From: Nocardioides sp. Root682
GTDB lineage: Bacteria; Actinomycetota; Actinomycetes; Propionibacteriales; Nocardioidaceae
Direction of reading: 5' to 3'
DNA length: 64,000 nucleotides
Assembly (NCBI RefSeq): GCF_001427795.1
Contig: NZ_LMHJ01000002.1
Coordinates: 124,001-188,000, forward strand
The translations under genes were made by a program, and so were the position numbers. This document shows positions 51,889 to 59,940 of this stretch, one piece after another (the first letter of the stretch is position 1; the number at the start of each line of letters is the position of its first letter). The notes beneath the pieces were generated by a model, which saw nothing but the letters and a program-made list of their open reading frames with translations, ran no database searches and had not been told where the DNA came from.

Positions 51889-52332
51889 ATGTCGACGATC
51901 ACCGAGCTCACTGCGCCGGAGTGCGAGGAGCTGCTCCGTGCCGGCGTCTTCGGCCGACTGGTCCTGCCGGACGGCCCGCGGGGCGCCGAGATCCTGCCCG
52001 TCAACTACGTCGCGGTCGATGACGCCATCCTGGTGCGGACGGCAACGGGCTCGCTGATCGACCAGTACGGCGACGGCGCGTCGCTCCTGTTCGAGGTCGA
52101 CCAGGTCGACTACGAGCGATGGCACGGATGGTCCGTCGTGGTTCGCGGTCAGGGCGAGCTCGTGTCCGACGACGAGCGCTCCGAGAGCGAACGCCACACG
52201 CCCGGTCCGCCCCGCTGGGTGCGCCGGGACGACGTGCGGTGGCTCCGGTTGCGCTGGGACGAGCTGTCCGGTCGCAGGATCGGCGCCGCTCGGGACCGCG
52301 TGGCCGGGATGCCGGTGCGCCGGACCTGGTGA
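51889..52332 (+). CDS. PNPOx-fold flavin-binding protein (second of two flanking DevS)
   Basis: 147 residues. ITELTAPECEELLRAGVFGRLVL, EILPVNYVAVDDAILVRTATGS and LLFEVDQVDYERWHGWSVVVRGQGEL mark the split-barrel fold shared with the gene on the other side of devS, though with a different C-terminus (WLRLRWDELSGRRIG). The likely role is flavin-based redox chemistry under stress. A near-perfect DevR-like box lies 35 nt upstream, making it one of the best predicted regulon members. Confidence 0.88.
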   Translation: MSTITELTAPECEELLRAGVFGRLVLPDGPRGAEILPVNYVAVDDAILVRTATGSLIDQYGDGASLLFEVDQVDYERWHGWSVVVRGQGELVSDDERSESERHTPGPPRWVRRDDVRWLRLRWDELSGRRIGAARDRVAGMPVRRTW

Positions 52333-52351
52333 GCACGACCGGTGGAGACCC

Positions 52352-53266
52352 CTAGCCCGGTGGCTTGTTGAGCAGTGAGTCCTTGCGCGACACCATGTCG
52401 AACCGTTCCGCGGCCGTCATCGCGTTGAACGGCGCGAGCATGTCCAGGCCGTGACCGCTGACCTCCAGGCCGTCGGAAGCCGGTACGACGGAGTGGACCA
52501 CGCGGTCGTCGTACAGGTGGAGCATCGTGAAGGCCTGGTGGGCGTCGACGCCGGAGAGCAGCCGCTGGTCGGGCGCGATGTCGGAGGTGTAGCAGGTCGC
52601 CGAGGCGACCGAGACCGGGACGCCGGCGAAGGTGGAGAACGACGTGAAATGGAAGTGGCCGCCGAGGATCCCTCGTACGTCGGAGCCGGCGACCACCGCT
52701 GCGAGCCGTTCCTGGTCGTGCAGCTCGATCAGCTCGGCCAGGCGCAGCATCGGCACCGGGATGGGCGCGTGGTGCATCGCGAGCAGGGTGCCGTGCGGCG
52801 CCGGCTCGGCGAGGACGTCGGCCAGCCAGACGAGCTGGTCGTCCGAGAGCTCGCCGTGGTGCCAGCCCGGGACGCTCGTGTCGAGGGCGACGATGCGCAG
52901 GCCGGCGATGTCGTGGACGCGGTCCTGGGGCGCGTCGCTCTCGTCCCCGAACAGCTCGCGGGAGTAGGCCTCTCGTTCGTCGTGGTTGCCCATCACCCAC
53001 ACGACCTCGGCGCCCAGGGCCGCGGCCGCCGGCTCCACGACCTCGCGCAGCTTCCGGTACGCCGCCGGCTCGGCCTTGTCCGCGAGGTCACCCGTGAACA
53101 CCAGCGCCTGTGGCGGCATCGGCAGGCGGGAGAGCCGCGCCAAAGCGAGCTCCAGGTGGGCGGCGGTGTCGACGACGCCGTACTGCAGCGAGGTGGCGAG
53201 CAGGTGCGGGTCGCTGAGGTGCGCGACCACGTGGATGGGGTCGGGGTACTGGCCGAGGGGCTCCAC
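52352..53266 (-). CDS. calcineurin-like metallophosphoesterase (CpdA/Rv0805 type)
   Basis: 304 residues from a GTG at 53266 (VEPLGQYPDPIHVVAHLSDPH). The five metal-binding blocks are complete: HLSDPHLL, VFTGDLADKAE, VMGNHDERE, AMHHAPIP and GGHFHF. It is a class III cyclic-nucleotide phosphodiesterase-like enzyme; the mycobacterial homologue hydrolyses cAMP, but broader phosphodiesters are possible. It is divergent from the UBP zinc-finger gene across 65 nt. Confidence 0.9.
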   Translation of the reverse strand: MEPLGQYPDPIHVVAHLSDPHLLATSLQYGVVDTAAHLELALARLSRLPMPPQALVFTGDLADKAEPAAYRKLREVVEPAAAALGAEVVWVMGNHDEREAYSRELFGDESDAPQDRVHDIAGLRIVALDTSVPGWHHGELSDDQLVWLADVLAEPAPHGTLLAMHHAPIPVPMLRLAELIELHDQERLAAVVAGSDVRGILGGHFHFTSFSTFAGVPVSVASATCYTSDIAPDQRLLSGVDAHQAFTMLHLYDDRVVHSVVPASDGLEVSGHGLDMLAPFNAMTAAERFDMVSRKDSLLNKPPG

Positions 53267-53331
53267 AGGTCGAGCGTAGGCGCTCGGCGGAAGGGCTGGT
53301 GTCGACGCGCGAGCCCCGTTAGCGTCGCGCT

Positions 53332-53685
53332 GTGACCAGCGACCAGAACCCGGCCATCGACGTCGACGCAGCACCGAGCGGGCCCGGCTGCCAGGAGTGC
53401 ACAGCGGCCGGCGGCTGGTGGGTGCACCTGCGCCGGTGCGCCGCCTGCGGACACGTCGGCTGCTGCGACTCCTCGCCGGGGCAGCACGCGACCGCCCACT
53501 TCAAGCAGACCGGTCACCAGCTGGTCCAGACCTTCGAGCCGGGGGAGGACTGGTTCTGGGACTACGTGGCCGAGGACTACTACGACGGCCCGCCGCTCGC
53601 GGCACCGACCGCGCACCCCGAGGACCAGCCCGCGCCGGGCCCGCGCGGCGGCGTACCCGCGAACTGGCAGGAGCTCATCCACTGA
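53332..53685 (+). CDS. UBP-type zinc-finger protein
   Basis: 117 residues, GTG start. Residues 20-66 form a zf-UBP domain: GCQECTAAGGWWVHLRRCAACGHVGCCDSS followed by GQHATAHFKQTGHQLVQ, supplying the paired Cys and His zinc ligands. In eukaryotes this finger binds the free C-terminus of ubiquitin; in actinobacteria such stand-alone fingers are common with unknown partners. The C-terminus is Pro-rich and ends PANWQELIH. It precedes plsC by 58 nt on the same strand. Confidence 0.88.
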   Translation: MTSDQNPAIDVDAAPSGPGCQECTAAGGWWVHLRRCAACGHVGCCDSSPGQHATAHFKQTGHQLVQTFEPGEDWFWDYVAEDYYDGPPLAAPTAHPEDQPAPGPRGGVPANWQELIH

Positions 53686-53743
53686 GCCGTTCGTGAGCGG
53701 TCGTGCGGCGAGCCACTTCCCGGATCGGGTCGCCCGCGCCAAG

Positions 53744-54475
53744 ATGGCACTCGTGCCGACGACGAACGAAGAAGCCCACCGGATCGCGCGCGAGAAGGGT
53801 GTGAGCGGACCGCTCTACCTGGTCGTGAAGTACACCGCGGCGCTGATCCTGCGGATCGTGTGCGGGTTCACCGCGACCGGCAAGGAGAACGTCCCCAAGA
53901 AGGGGCCGGTCGTGATCGTGCCCAACCACAAGAGCTTCTGGGACCCGTTCTTCGTGGCGATCGTGCTGCGCCGCCCGGTGCACTTCATGGGCAAGGCCGA
54001 GCACTTCGAGGGCCCGCTCGCCGGCATCTTCCTGCGCCTCGGCGCCTTCCCTGTCCGTCGTGGCTCGTCCGACGAGGAAGCCCTCGAGACCGCCCGCGCG
54101 ATCCTCGCCCGTGGTGATGCGCTCGCCCTGTTCCCCGAGGGCACCCGGGTCCGTGAGGAGGGCCTCGGTGCGCCGAAGCGTGGTGCCGCCCGGCTCGCGA
54201 TCGAGGCCGGAGCCCCGCTGATCCCGACCACCATCACCGGCACCGAGAAGCGGCGCTGGCCACTGCCGCGCAAGGTCCGGATGGTCTTCGGCACGCCCGT
54301 GTCGGTCGAGGGCCTCAAGGCGACGCCCGAGGACGCCGCTGCGGTGATCGGCGAGGCCTGGCCGCAGGTCGCCGACGAGTACACGCGTTGGCAGAACCGG
54401 CCGGGCACGATCGCGGCGGGTGCGGCCGCAATCGGTCTGGGCGCCTGGTTCCTGAAGAAGAAGCTCGACAAGTAG
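53744..54475 (+). CDS. plsC: 1-acyl-sn-glycerol-3-phosphate acyltransferase (PlsC family)
   Basis: 243 residues from ATG 53744; a GTG at 53693 would add 17 residues. It converts lysophosphatidate to phosphatidate in membrane lipid synthesis. Block I NHKSFWD (HX4D, H62-D67), block II GAFPVRRGSSDEEALETA, block III LFPEGTRVREEGLGAPKRGAARLA and block IV APLIPTTITGTEK are present. A C-terminal hydrophobic helix (IAAGAAAIGLGAWFLKKKL) anchors it. It is followed 16 nt later by a small gene of unknown function. Confidence 0.92.
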   Translation: MALVPTTNEEAHRIAREKGVSGPLYLVVKYTAALILRIVCGFTATGKENVPKKGPVVIVPNHKSFWDPFFVAIVLRRPVHFMGKAEHFEGPLAGIFLRLGAFPVRRGSSDEEALETARAILARGDALALFPEGTRVREEGLGAPKRGAARLAIEAGAPLIPTTITGTEKRRWPLPRKVRMVFGTPVSVEGLKATPEDAAAVIGEAWPQVADEYTRWQNRPGTIAAGAAAIGLGAWFLKKKLDK

Positions 54476-54491
54476 GACTGGAGGACGCGAC

Positions 54492-54713
54492 ATGAGCCAT
54501 CGGGACATTGAGCGGGTTCTCGCCGGCGAACTGTCGTACGACACTCTCGCCGACCCGGAACAAGCAGTCGTGCGGACGGCATGGGACGGGCGGATCGATG
54601 CCGCCCGCAAGGCCCTGGATCTCGAGGCCGAGTTCAAGGCGGCAGGTGAAACGTGGTCCGAGTCTGACGCCGGCGGGTCCGTGGTGACCAGAGCTGCCGA
54701 GTCTGACCGCTGA
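54492..54713 (+). CDS. 73-residue hypothetical protein
   Basis: The ATG is preceded by GGAGG at 8-nt spacing and lies 16 nt after plsC, so it is probably translated in the same operon. It is acidic and helical (DIERVLAGELSYDTLADPEQAVVRTAW; RKALDLEAEFKAAGE) with a disordered Ser/Asp tail. It is not the AccE epsilon subunit despite facing a carboxylase gene. No domain recognised. Confidence 0.65.
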   Translation: MSHRDIERVLAGELSYDTLADPEQAVVRTAWDGRIDAARKALDLEAEFKAAGETWSESDAGGSVVTRAAESDR

Positions 54714-54719
54714 GGTTGG

Positions 54720-56237
54720 TCAGCGGCGCGCGGTGGCCCGCTGCAGGGTCGCGACGATGAGCGCGCGGGTCTCCGCGGGGTCGATCACGTCGTCGATCTC
54801 GAACATCCGCGCGGCATTCAGCGCCTTCGCGTGCTCGCGGAGCTGGGCAGTGTGCTCGGCGACGGTGGCCTCCCGCTCGCCCTCCGGCAGCGCGGCCAGC
54901 TCGTGCGCCATCGCCAGGCGGACGGCGCCCTCCAGCCCCATCGCGCCGAGGTGCGCGCCGGGCCACGCGACAGTCAGCAGCGGTCGGTGGGTGCTGCCGC
55001 CCAGCATCGCCTGGGCGCCGAGACCGTAGCCGCGGCGCAGCACGACGCCGATGAGCGGAACCGTCAGTACCGCACCGGCCGTCACCATCCGCGACGCATG
55101 GCGCACCAGCCCGGTGCGTTCGGCTTCGGGTCCGACCATGAAGCCCGGGGTGTCGACCAGCGAGACCACCGGCAGCTCCCAGCGCTCGCACAGCTCCAGG
55201 AAGTCGGCGGCCTTCGCCGACGCATCCGCGGTCAGGGCACCGGCCAGGTGGGTCGACTGGTTGGCGACGAAGCCAGCCGGGATGCCACCGATGCGTCCGA
55301 TCGCGGTCACCAGCTCGGGCGCCCAGCCCTCGCGCAGCCAGGTCAGCGTGTCCGCATCCGCGAGGGTCTCGACGACCGGGCGGACGTCGAACCCCTCGCG
55401 GTCGTTCTCGGGCAGCAGCGTGCGCAGGGTGTCCTGGTCCCCGGCATCCTCACCGGCCCCGTCGGTGAGGGGACCGCGGAGGCAGGAGAGCAGGCGTCGT
55501 ACGACGTCGACGGCCTCGGCCTCGTCGTCGACGACCACGTCCAGGACACCGTTGGCGAACTGCTCGTCGACCGGCCCGATCTCCTCAGCGGCGAACTGGC
55601 CGAGGCCGCCGCCGGCGATCATCGCGGGGCCGGCCATGCCGAGGTTCGCGTCCGGGGTGGCGATCCGCAGGTCGGCACACCCGGCCAGCACGGCGTTGCC
55701 GGCGAAGCACCGGCCGGAGACGACCGCGATCCGCGGGACCACGCCCTGGAGCTCACCCCACAGCGCGAACGACCCGACGTCGAGCGCGGAGACGAGCGGC
55801 AGGTCGGTGTCGCCGGGACGACCGCCGCCGCCCTCGGTGAAGAAGACCGTCGGCAGGCCCATCCGGCCGATCAGCTCGATCAACCGGTCCGACTTGCGGT
55901 GCCCGCGCATGCCCTGGGTGCCGGCCATCACCAGGTAGTCGTACGACAGCACCGCGCACGGGTGGCCGTCGATGGTCGCGGTGCCGCCGATGATCCCGTC
56001 CGCCGGTGCCTCGACGACCAGCTCGGCGAGCGGCCGGCGGGTCTCCTGTGCGGCGGTCACGAAACGGCCGTACTCGACGAAGGATCCCTCGTCGACGAGG
56101 TCGGCGATGTTCTCCCGGGCGGTACGACGCCCGCGGCCGTGCCAGCGGTCGACCTTCTCGCTCCGGGCGGCGTCGGTGGTGAGGAAGCGCCGCGCGAGCA
56201 CCTCCGTGAGTCCCTGCGCGGGTGCGTCCTCGGTCAC
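54720..56237 (-). CDS. acyl-CoA carboxylase carboxyltransferase (biotin-dependent, AccD/PccB type)
   Basis: 505 residues from a GTG at 56237. N- and C-terminal crotonase-like halves: RRTARENIADLVDEGSFVEYG, the two CoA-binding oxyanion regions (TEGGGGRPGDTDLP, and DTPGFMVGPEAERTGLVRHASRM), and GYGLGAQAMLGG. The protein transfers carboxyl from biotin to acetyl-, propionyl- or longer acyl-CoA. No biotin carboxylase gene is adjacent, so it must pair with a subunit encoded elsewhere. It follows the exonuclease gene on the same strand? No: it precedes it, with the exonuclease stop 8 nt upstream of its start. Confidence 0.9.
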   Translation of the reverse strand: MTEDAPAQGLTEVLARRFLTTDAARSEKVDRWHGRGRRTARENIADLVDEGSFVEYGRFVTAAQETRRPLAELVVEAPADGIIGGTATIDGHPCAVLSYDYLVMAGTQGMRGHRKSDRLIELIGRMGLPTVFFTEGGGGRPGDTDLPLVSALDVGSFALWGELQGVVPRIAVVSGRCFAGNAVLAGCADLRIATPDANLGMAGPAMIAGGGLGQFAAEEIGPVDEQFANGVLDVVVDDEAEAVDVVRRLLSCLRGPLTDGAGEDAGDQDTLRTLLPENDREGFDVRPVVETLADADTLTWLREGWAPELVTAIGRIGGIPAGFVANQSTHLAGALTADASAKAADFLELCERWELPVVSLVDTPGFMVGPEAERTGLVRHASRMVTAGAVLTVPLIGVVLRRGYGLGAQAMLGGSTHRPLLTVAWPGAHLGAMGLEGAVRLAMAHELAALPEGEREATVAEHTAQLREHAKALNAARMFEIDDVIDPAETRALIVATLQRATARR

Positions 56238-56244
56238 CGGGCCA

Positions 56245-57252
56245 TCATCGCCCAGCGGATGCGGGGATGCCGGTCAGCACGCGGAGCGCGAGCTCGGTGG
56301 TCGCCTCCATGTTGAGGTGGCCGACGACGCGGGCGACGCGATCGATGTCGAGGGGCAGCAGGCCGGGCGTGCCCGGGATGTCCGGGGTGAGGCCGAGGTC
56401 GAGGTCGGTGCGCCCGGACATGATCCGGACGTTGAACTCGAACCGCTCACGTGCGCCCTCGGCGGTGAGGCGCTTGAGCAGGCCGGCGCCGATCCGGCGG
56501 GCACCCGTCTCCTCGGCCCAGCTGTCGAACGCCGCGAGCAGGGCCGCGCCCTCGTTGTGCTCGATGTCGGCCCACACCGCCTGCATGGAGCCCATGTAGG
56601 AGAGCAGAGCGGACGCCGACTTCTCGCCGATTCCCGTGACACCGGGCAGGTTGTCACTGGCATCGCCCCGCAACGCGGCGTACTCGAGATAGTTCTCCGC
56701 CGCGACGCCGTACATGATCTTGAGGCGGCTGGGGGTGAGCAGCGGCGACCCGTTGATGCCGCCGTCGATGAGCCGCAGGATCGAGGTGTGGTCACTGATG
56801 TGGGCGAAGGCGTCACGGTCGGACGTGATGATGACGCAGTTCCAGTCGTTCGCCTCGGCCCAGGTGGCCGCGGACGCGTTGACGTCGTCGGCCTCGAGCC
56901 CCGGGGGAGTGAGCGTGGCCAGGCCGAGGGCGTCCAGCAGGGCGCCCGCCCGGTCGAGCTGCTCGACGAGCTGGTCGTCCTTCTCCGCGCGGCCGGCCTT
57001 GTAGTCGGGGTAGAAGTCGCGGCGCAGCGAGGCGGTGCGGTCGTCGAGCCCGAAGATCACGGCGTCGGGCGCGAACCCGTCGATGGACTCGATGATCTGG
57101 CGCAGCATCCCGTGCAGCGCCCACGCGGGACGGCCGGAACGGTCCGCGAGCCGGGTGTGGGCCCGCGCGTGGTGGTTGCGGTGCAGCAGCGACGGGGCGT
57201 CCACGGCGAGCAGCAGCCTGCGCTGGCGCGGTCGCGAGGGAGACGTCGTCAT
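56245..57252 (-). CDS. 5'-3' exonuclease (stand-alone FEN/PolA-type)
   Basis: 335 residues, ATG at 57252. It is the 5'-nuclease domain as found at the N-terminus of DNA polymerase I, here on its own: LLLAVDAPSLLHR, VIFGLDDRTASLRRDFYPDYKAGR, GLEADDVNASAA, CVIITSDRDAFAHI and the helix-hairpin-helix SDNLPGVTGIGEKSASALL. All metal-binding Asp clusters appear present. It removes 5' flaps or RNA primers. It lies 7 nt upstream of the carboxyltransferase gene. Confidence 0.92.
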   Translation of the reverse strand: MTTSPSRPRQRRLLLAVDAPSLLHRNHHARAHTRLADRSGRPAWALHGMLRQIIESIDGFAPDAVIFGLDDRTASLRRDFYPDYKAGRAEKDDQLVEQLDRAGALLDALGLATLTPPGLEADDVNASAATWAEANDWNCVIITSDRDAFAHISDHTSILRLIDGGINGSPLLTPSRLKIMYGVAAENYLEYAALRGDASDNLPGVTGIGEKSASALLSYMGSMQAVWADIEHNEGAALLAAFDSWAEETGARRIGAGLLKRLTAEGARERFEFNVRIMSGRTDLDLGLTPDIPGTPGLLPLDIDRVARVVGHLNMEATTELALRVLTGIPASAGR

Positions 57253-57349
57253 GGGGATCGCGATCATGCTAGATGACCCGGAGTCCAAGGGTCCGAACTA
57301 GTCCGTTCGCGCCATTCCCGGCCCGCGACGGCGGTGCCATGCTCGGTGG

Positions 57350-57763
57350 ATGACCGAGGTGCAGCGCCCTCCCGAATCGCTCCCGATGAAGATCGTGGTG
57401 AACATCCTCGTCGCCGCGATCATGATCATCCCGCTGGTGCTGGTGGGATCCGGACTGTGGCTGCTCGGGCAGCGACAGTTTGGCGAGAAGGTCGAGGCCG
57501 AGGTGCTGAGCTGCGACCTCGACGTGGGTTACAAGAGGTCGTCGCAGTACTGCACTGCCCGCTGGACCCACGACGGCGTCGTGCACACCGGCCCGATCCA
57601 GGGCTCGGGTGACAACGAGGTCGGCGACACGGTCACCGCAACCCTCCGTGGCGACGAGCTCTACAGCCGGTCGCTGGGGTTGCCCCTGATCCTGCTGGGA
57701 CTCGGGTTGCCGTTCTGCCTGGTCCCCTTGGCGTGGGTACGACGCAAGCTGCGCCGTAGCTAG
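57350..57763 (+). CDS. small membrane protein, DUF3592-like
   Basis: 137 residues with two helices (about 17-40 and 109-127) flanking an exported domain: VEAEVLSCDLDVGYKRSSQYCTARWTHDGVVHTGPI and VGDTVTATLRGDELYSRS, a beta-rich region with two cysteines that could pair (C55 and C68). This topology and the G-x-x-V-x-A-x-V motif resemble DUF3592 proteins of unknown function. Its stop overlaps by 4 nt the stop of the convergent FN3-domain gene. Confidence 0.75.
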   Translation: MTEVQRPPESLPMKIVVNILVAAIMIIPLVLVGSGLWLLGQRQFGEKVEAEVLSCDLDVGYKRSSQYCTARWTHDGVVHTGPIQGSGDNEVGDTVTATLRGDELYSRSLGLPLILLGLGLPFCLVPLAWVRRKLRRS

Positions 57764-59859
57764 GGACTCTCCACGGTGACGTCGACGGTTGTGGTCGTCA
57801 CGCCGGTCGACGTCAGGGAGATCGCGGCGAGACCGGCTGCCACACCGTTGATGGTCACCGACTGAGGGACGTTGTAGTTCCCCGGTGTGAACGTCACGAA
57901 GCTGGGCGAGACCGTGGCGGTGTCGGTGTCGTCAGACCCGACGTTGACGGTGACGGTGCCGGTCGGCTTGAACGCGAGGGACACGCCGACGATCTGGCTG
58001 CCGCCTTCCGTGACGGTCACGGTGGAGTCGTCCACGACGATCGCCTGGGTGTCGTCGTCGTTCACGGTGACCGTGACCTGCTTCGTCTGGGTGCCGTACT
58101 GGAGCGTGATCGTGACGGACTCGTTGGTCAGGTTCAGGTCAGGGACCCCGTCGATCGTCACGTTCGCTGACGACGACCCCATGGGAATCGTCACTGTCGG
58201 ATCGGTGGAAGCAGCCAAGGGGTTCGACGACGACACCGTGATCACGGTGTCGGCCTGGACGACCGGGTCGAGGGTCACCTGGAAGGTGTTGTCGCCGCCC
58301 TCGGTCACCTGGAGCGCCGTCGTCGACGTGTCGAGGACGTAGGACGGTTGGGTGGTCACCTCGGTGAACACCCAGGTGCCTGAGCCGTTGGCGCCGTTCG
58401 CGACGACCCGGTACTTGTAGGTGGTCCCGTAGTCCGCTGTGTCATCGACGAATGTCGTTTCGGTGGTCGGGCCGAGCACCGTCCAGATGAGGCCGTCGTC
58501 CGTGCTGCGGGAGACCGTGTACGACGTCGGCGGGGCCACCGCATCATTGGCCGGCAGGTCCCAGTCGAGCGTCACGCTCGCCGCCGTGCCATCGCTCGTG
58601 TCCGTGGCGCTGGCGTTCTGGACGCCGCCGGGGATCGGGCCGATGTCAGCTGACCAGGGGCCGCAGCCGAGGGCGTTGCAGGCCCGGATGTGCATCGTGT
58701 CGGTCTCGGCGAAGGGAGCTGGTGCGCTCGTGGCGTCGGGAAGGAGATTCGTCACGTCGTACGGGAGTGGAGTGCCCTCATTCCAGTGCTGGGCCTCGTA
58801 GCGAACGAGTTCTGGGCCGCCGTCGTTCAGTGGTGCGTCCCAGCTGAGTCGGTTCTGCCCGCTGATCTCGTCCCAGCCGAGGACGATGTTCTGCGGCACG
58901 GTGGGCGGGCCGGTCGGCGTCGCCGAGGCCGTGTCGGCCGGTCCGTACCCGAGGTTCGACGACGACGAACGTGCGCTGACGCGGAAGTCGTACGTCGTTC
59001 CGTTGTAGAGACCGGTGGCGGTGAAGAACGTGTTGCTCGTCGTGCCGACCTCGGTCCACGGTCCGTTGTTGCTGCTCTTCTCGATCTTGTAGAGCGAGGG
59101 AGCGGGAAGGCCTTGTTCGGCACCAGAGACTGGTTTGACCCAGGTCAGCGCGACCTGGCTGTTGCCACTGACTGCGTCGAGCCCGGTGACCGGGCTGGGC
59201 GCGAGGTAGGCGCGATAGGGGCCTGCGTTCGTCCCGACGCTGTACCCGGCGGCGTTGTGGGCGCGGACTCGGAAGTAGTACTCCTTGCCCGCGATGAGGC
59301 CAGTGAACAAGGGCGCCGGGTTGCCCGGCTTCCAGATCTTCGGCGTGGTCCAGGTCGCGCCGTCGGTGGAGATCTCAGTGAGGTAGGAGTCGATCACGGC
59401 GCCCCCGTTGTTGGCCGACCCGGTCCACGTGAAGCTGAAGCTCAGGAGGCGGGTGGTCGCAGCGGGGTCGCGCGGTGATGACGGCACGGTCCGCGGTGTC
59501 GCGCTGACGGTCGCGCTGGCCGTGCCGTACCCGCGCCGGTTGTGGGCGAGGACCCGGAAGTAGTACTTCCTGCCGTTGGTCAGCCCGGTGCTGGTCCAGG
59601 ACCGCGCCGAGGCCGACGTGCGCTTCACGGTCACCCACGACGCCGTCGTACTGGTGCGTCGCTGGACGGCGTACTGGTCGATGCTGGCGCCGCCGTTCGA
59701 CGACGGAGCAGCCCAGGTGACCTTGACCGCCAGGTTCAACGGTGTCGCCCGGACCGACCGTGGCGCCGACGGACGGGTCGCCGCCTCCGCTGCACTGGCG
59801 TCGACCGCAAGGGTCAGGAACAGAACTGCTGCCAACAAGCGCGCGAGAAGTCGCATCAT
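57760..59859 (-). CDS. secreted fibronectin type III and Calx-beta-like repeat protein
   Basis: About 699 residues; ATG 59859 preceded by GGGGG, with signal peptide MMRLLARLLAAVLFLTLAVD and cleavage near residue 24-28. Five FN3 domains follow from about residue 30 to 510, each with the pattern P-x-V...W...Y-x-V or YYFRVLAHN/YYFRVRAHN/TYDFRVSAR/TYKYRVV. Then come two tandem Calx-beta-like modules (about 515-605 and 610-700: VTEGGDNTFQVTLDP; VTEGGSQIVGVSLAF). No catalytic domain and no cell-wall anchor are visible, so it is likely an adhesive or matrix protein of the cell surface or medium. Thr/Ser-rich. Confidence 0.85.
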   Translation of the reverse strand: MMRLLARLLAAVLFLTLAVDASAAEAATRPSAPRSVRATPLNLAVKVTWAAPSSNGGASIDQYAVQRRTSTTASWVTVKRTSASARSWTSTGLTNGRKYYFRVLAHNRRGYGTASATVSATPRTVPSSPRDPAATTRLLSFSFTWTGSANNGGAVIDSYLTEISTDGATWTTPKIWKPGNPAPLFTGLIAGKEYYFRVRAHNAAGYSVGTNAGPYRAYLAPSPVTGLDAVSGNSQVALTWVKPVSGAEQGLPAPSLYKIEKSSNNGPWTEVGTTSNTFFTATGLYNGTTYDFRVSARSSSSNLGYGPADTASATPTGPPTVPQNIVLGWDEISGQNRLSWDAPLNDGGPELVRYEAQHWNEGTPLPYDVTNLLPDATSAPAPFAETDTMHIRACNALGCGPWSADIGPIPGGVQNASATDTSDGTAASVTLDWDLPANDAVAPPTSYTVSRSTDDGLIWTVLGPTTETTFVDDTADYGTTYKYRVVANGANGSGTWVFTEVTTQPSYVLDTSTTALQVTEGGDNTFQVTLDPVVQADTVITVSSSNPLAASTDPTVTIPMGSSSANVTIDGVPDLNLTNESVTITLQYGTQTKQVTVTVNDDDTQAIVVDDSTVTVTEGGSQIVGVSLAFKPTGTVTVNVGSDDTDTATVSPSFVTFTPGNYNVPQSVTINGVAAGLAAISLTSTGVTTTTVDVTVESP

Positions 59860-59940
59860 CACCGAGGCCCCCTTCAGGTCGGACGGTAGTCCCGGTCCAG
59901 ACCACGTGGAGGCGAAATGGGCGAACCCGTGGATGCTTCC

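Noticed and set aside
54492-54713. AccE (epsilon) subunit beside the carboxyltransferase
   Set aside because: It is on the opposite strand, follows plsC with its own ribosome-binding site, and lacks AccE sequence features.
57270-57310. Possible DevR box near the exonuclease gene (GGGTCCGAACTAGTCC)
   Set aside because: The half-sites are spaced too far apart and the centre does not match the motif of the island.
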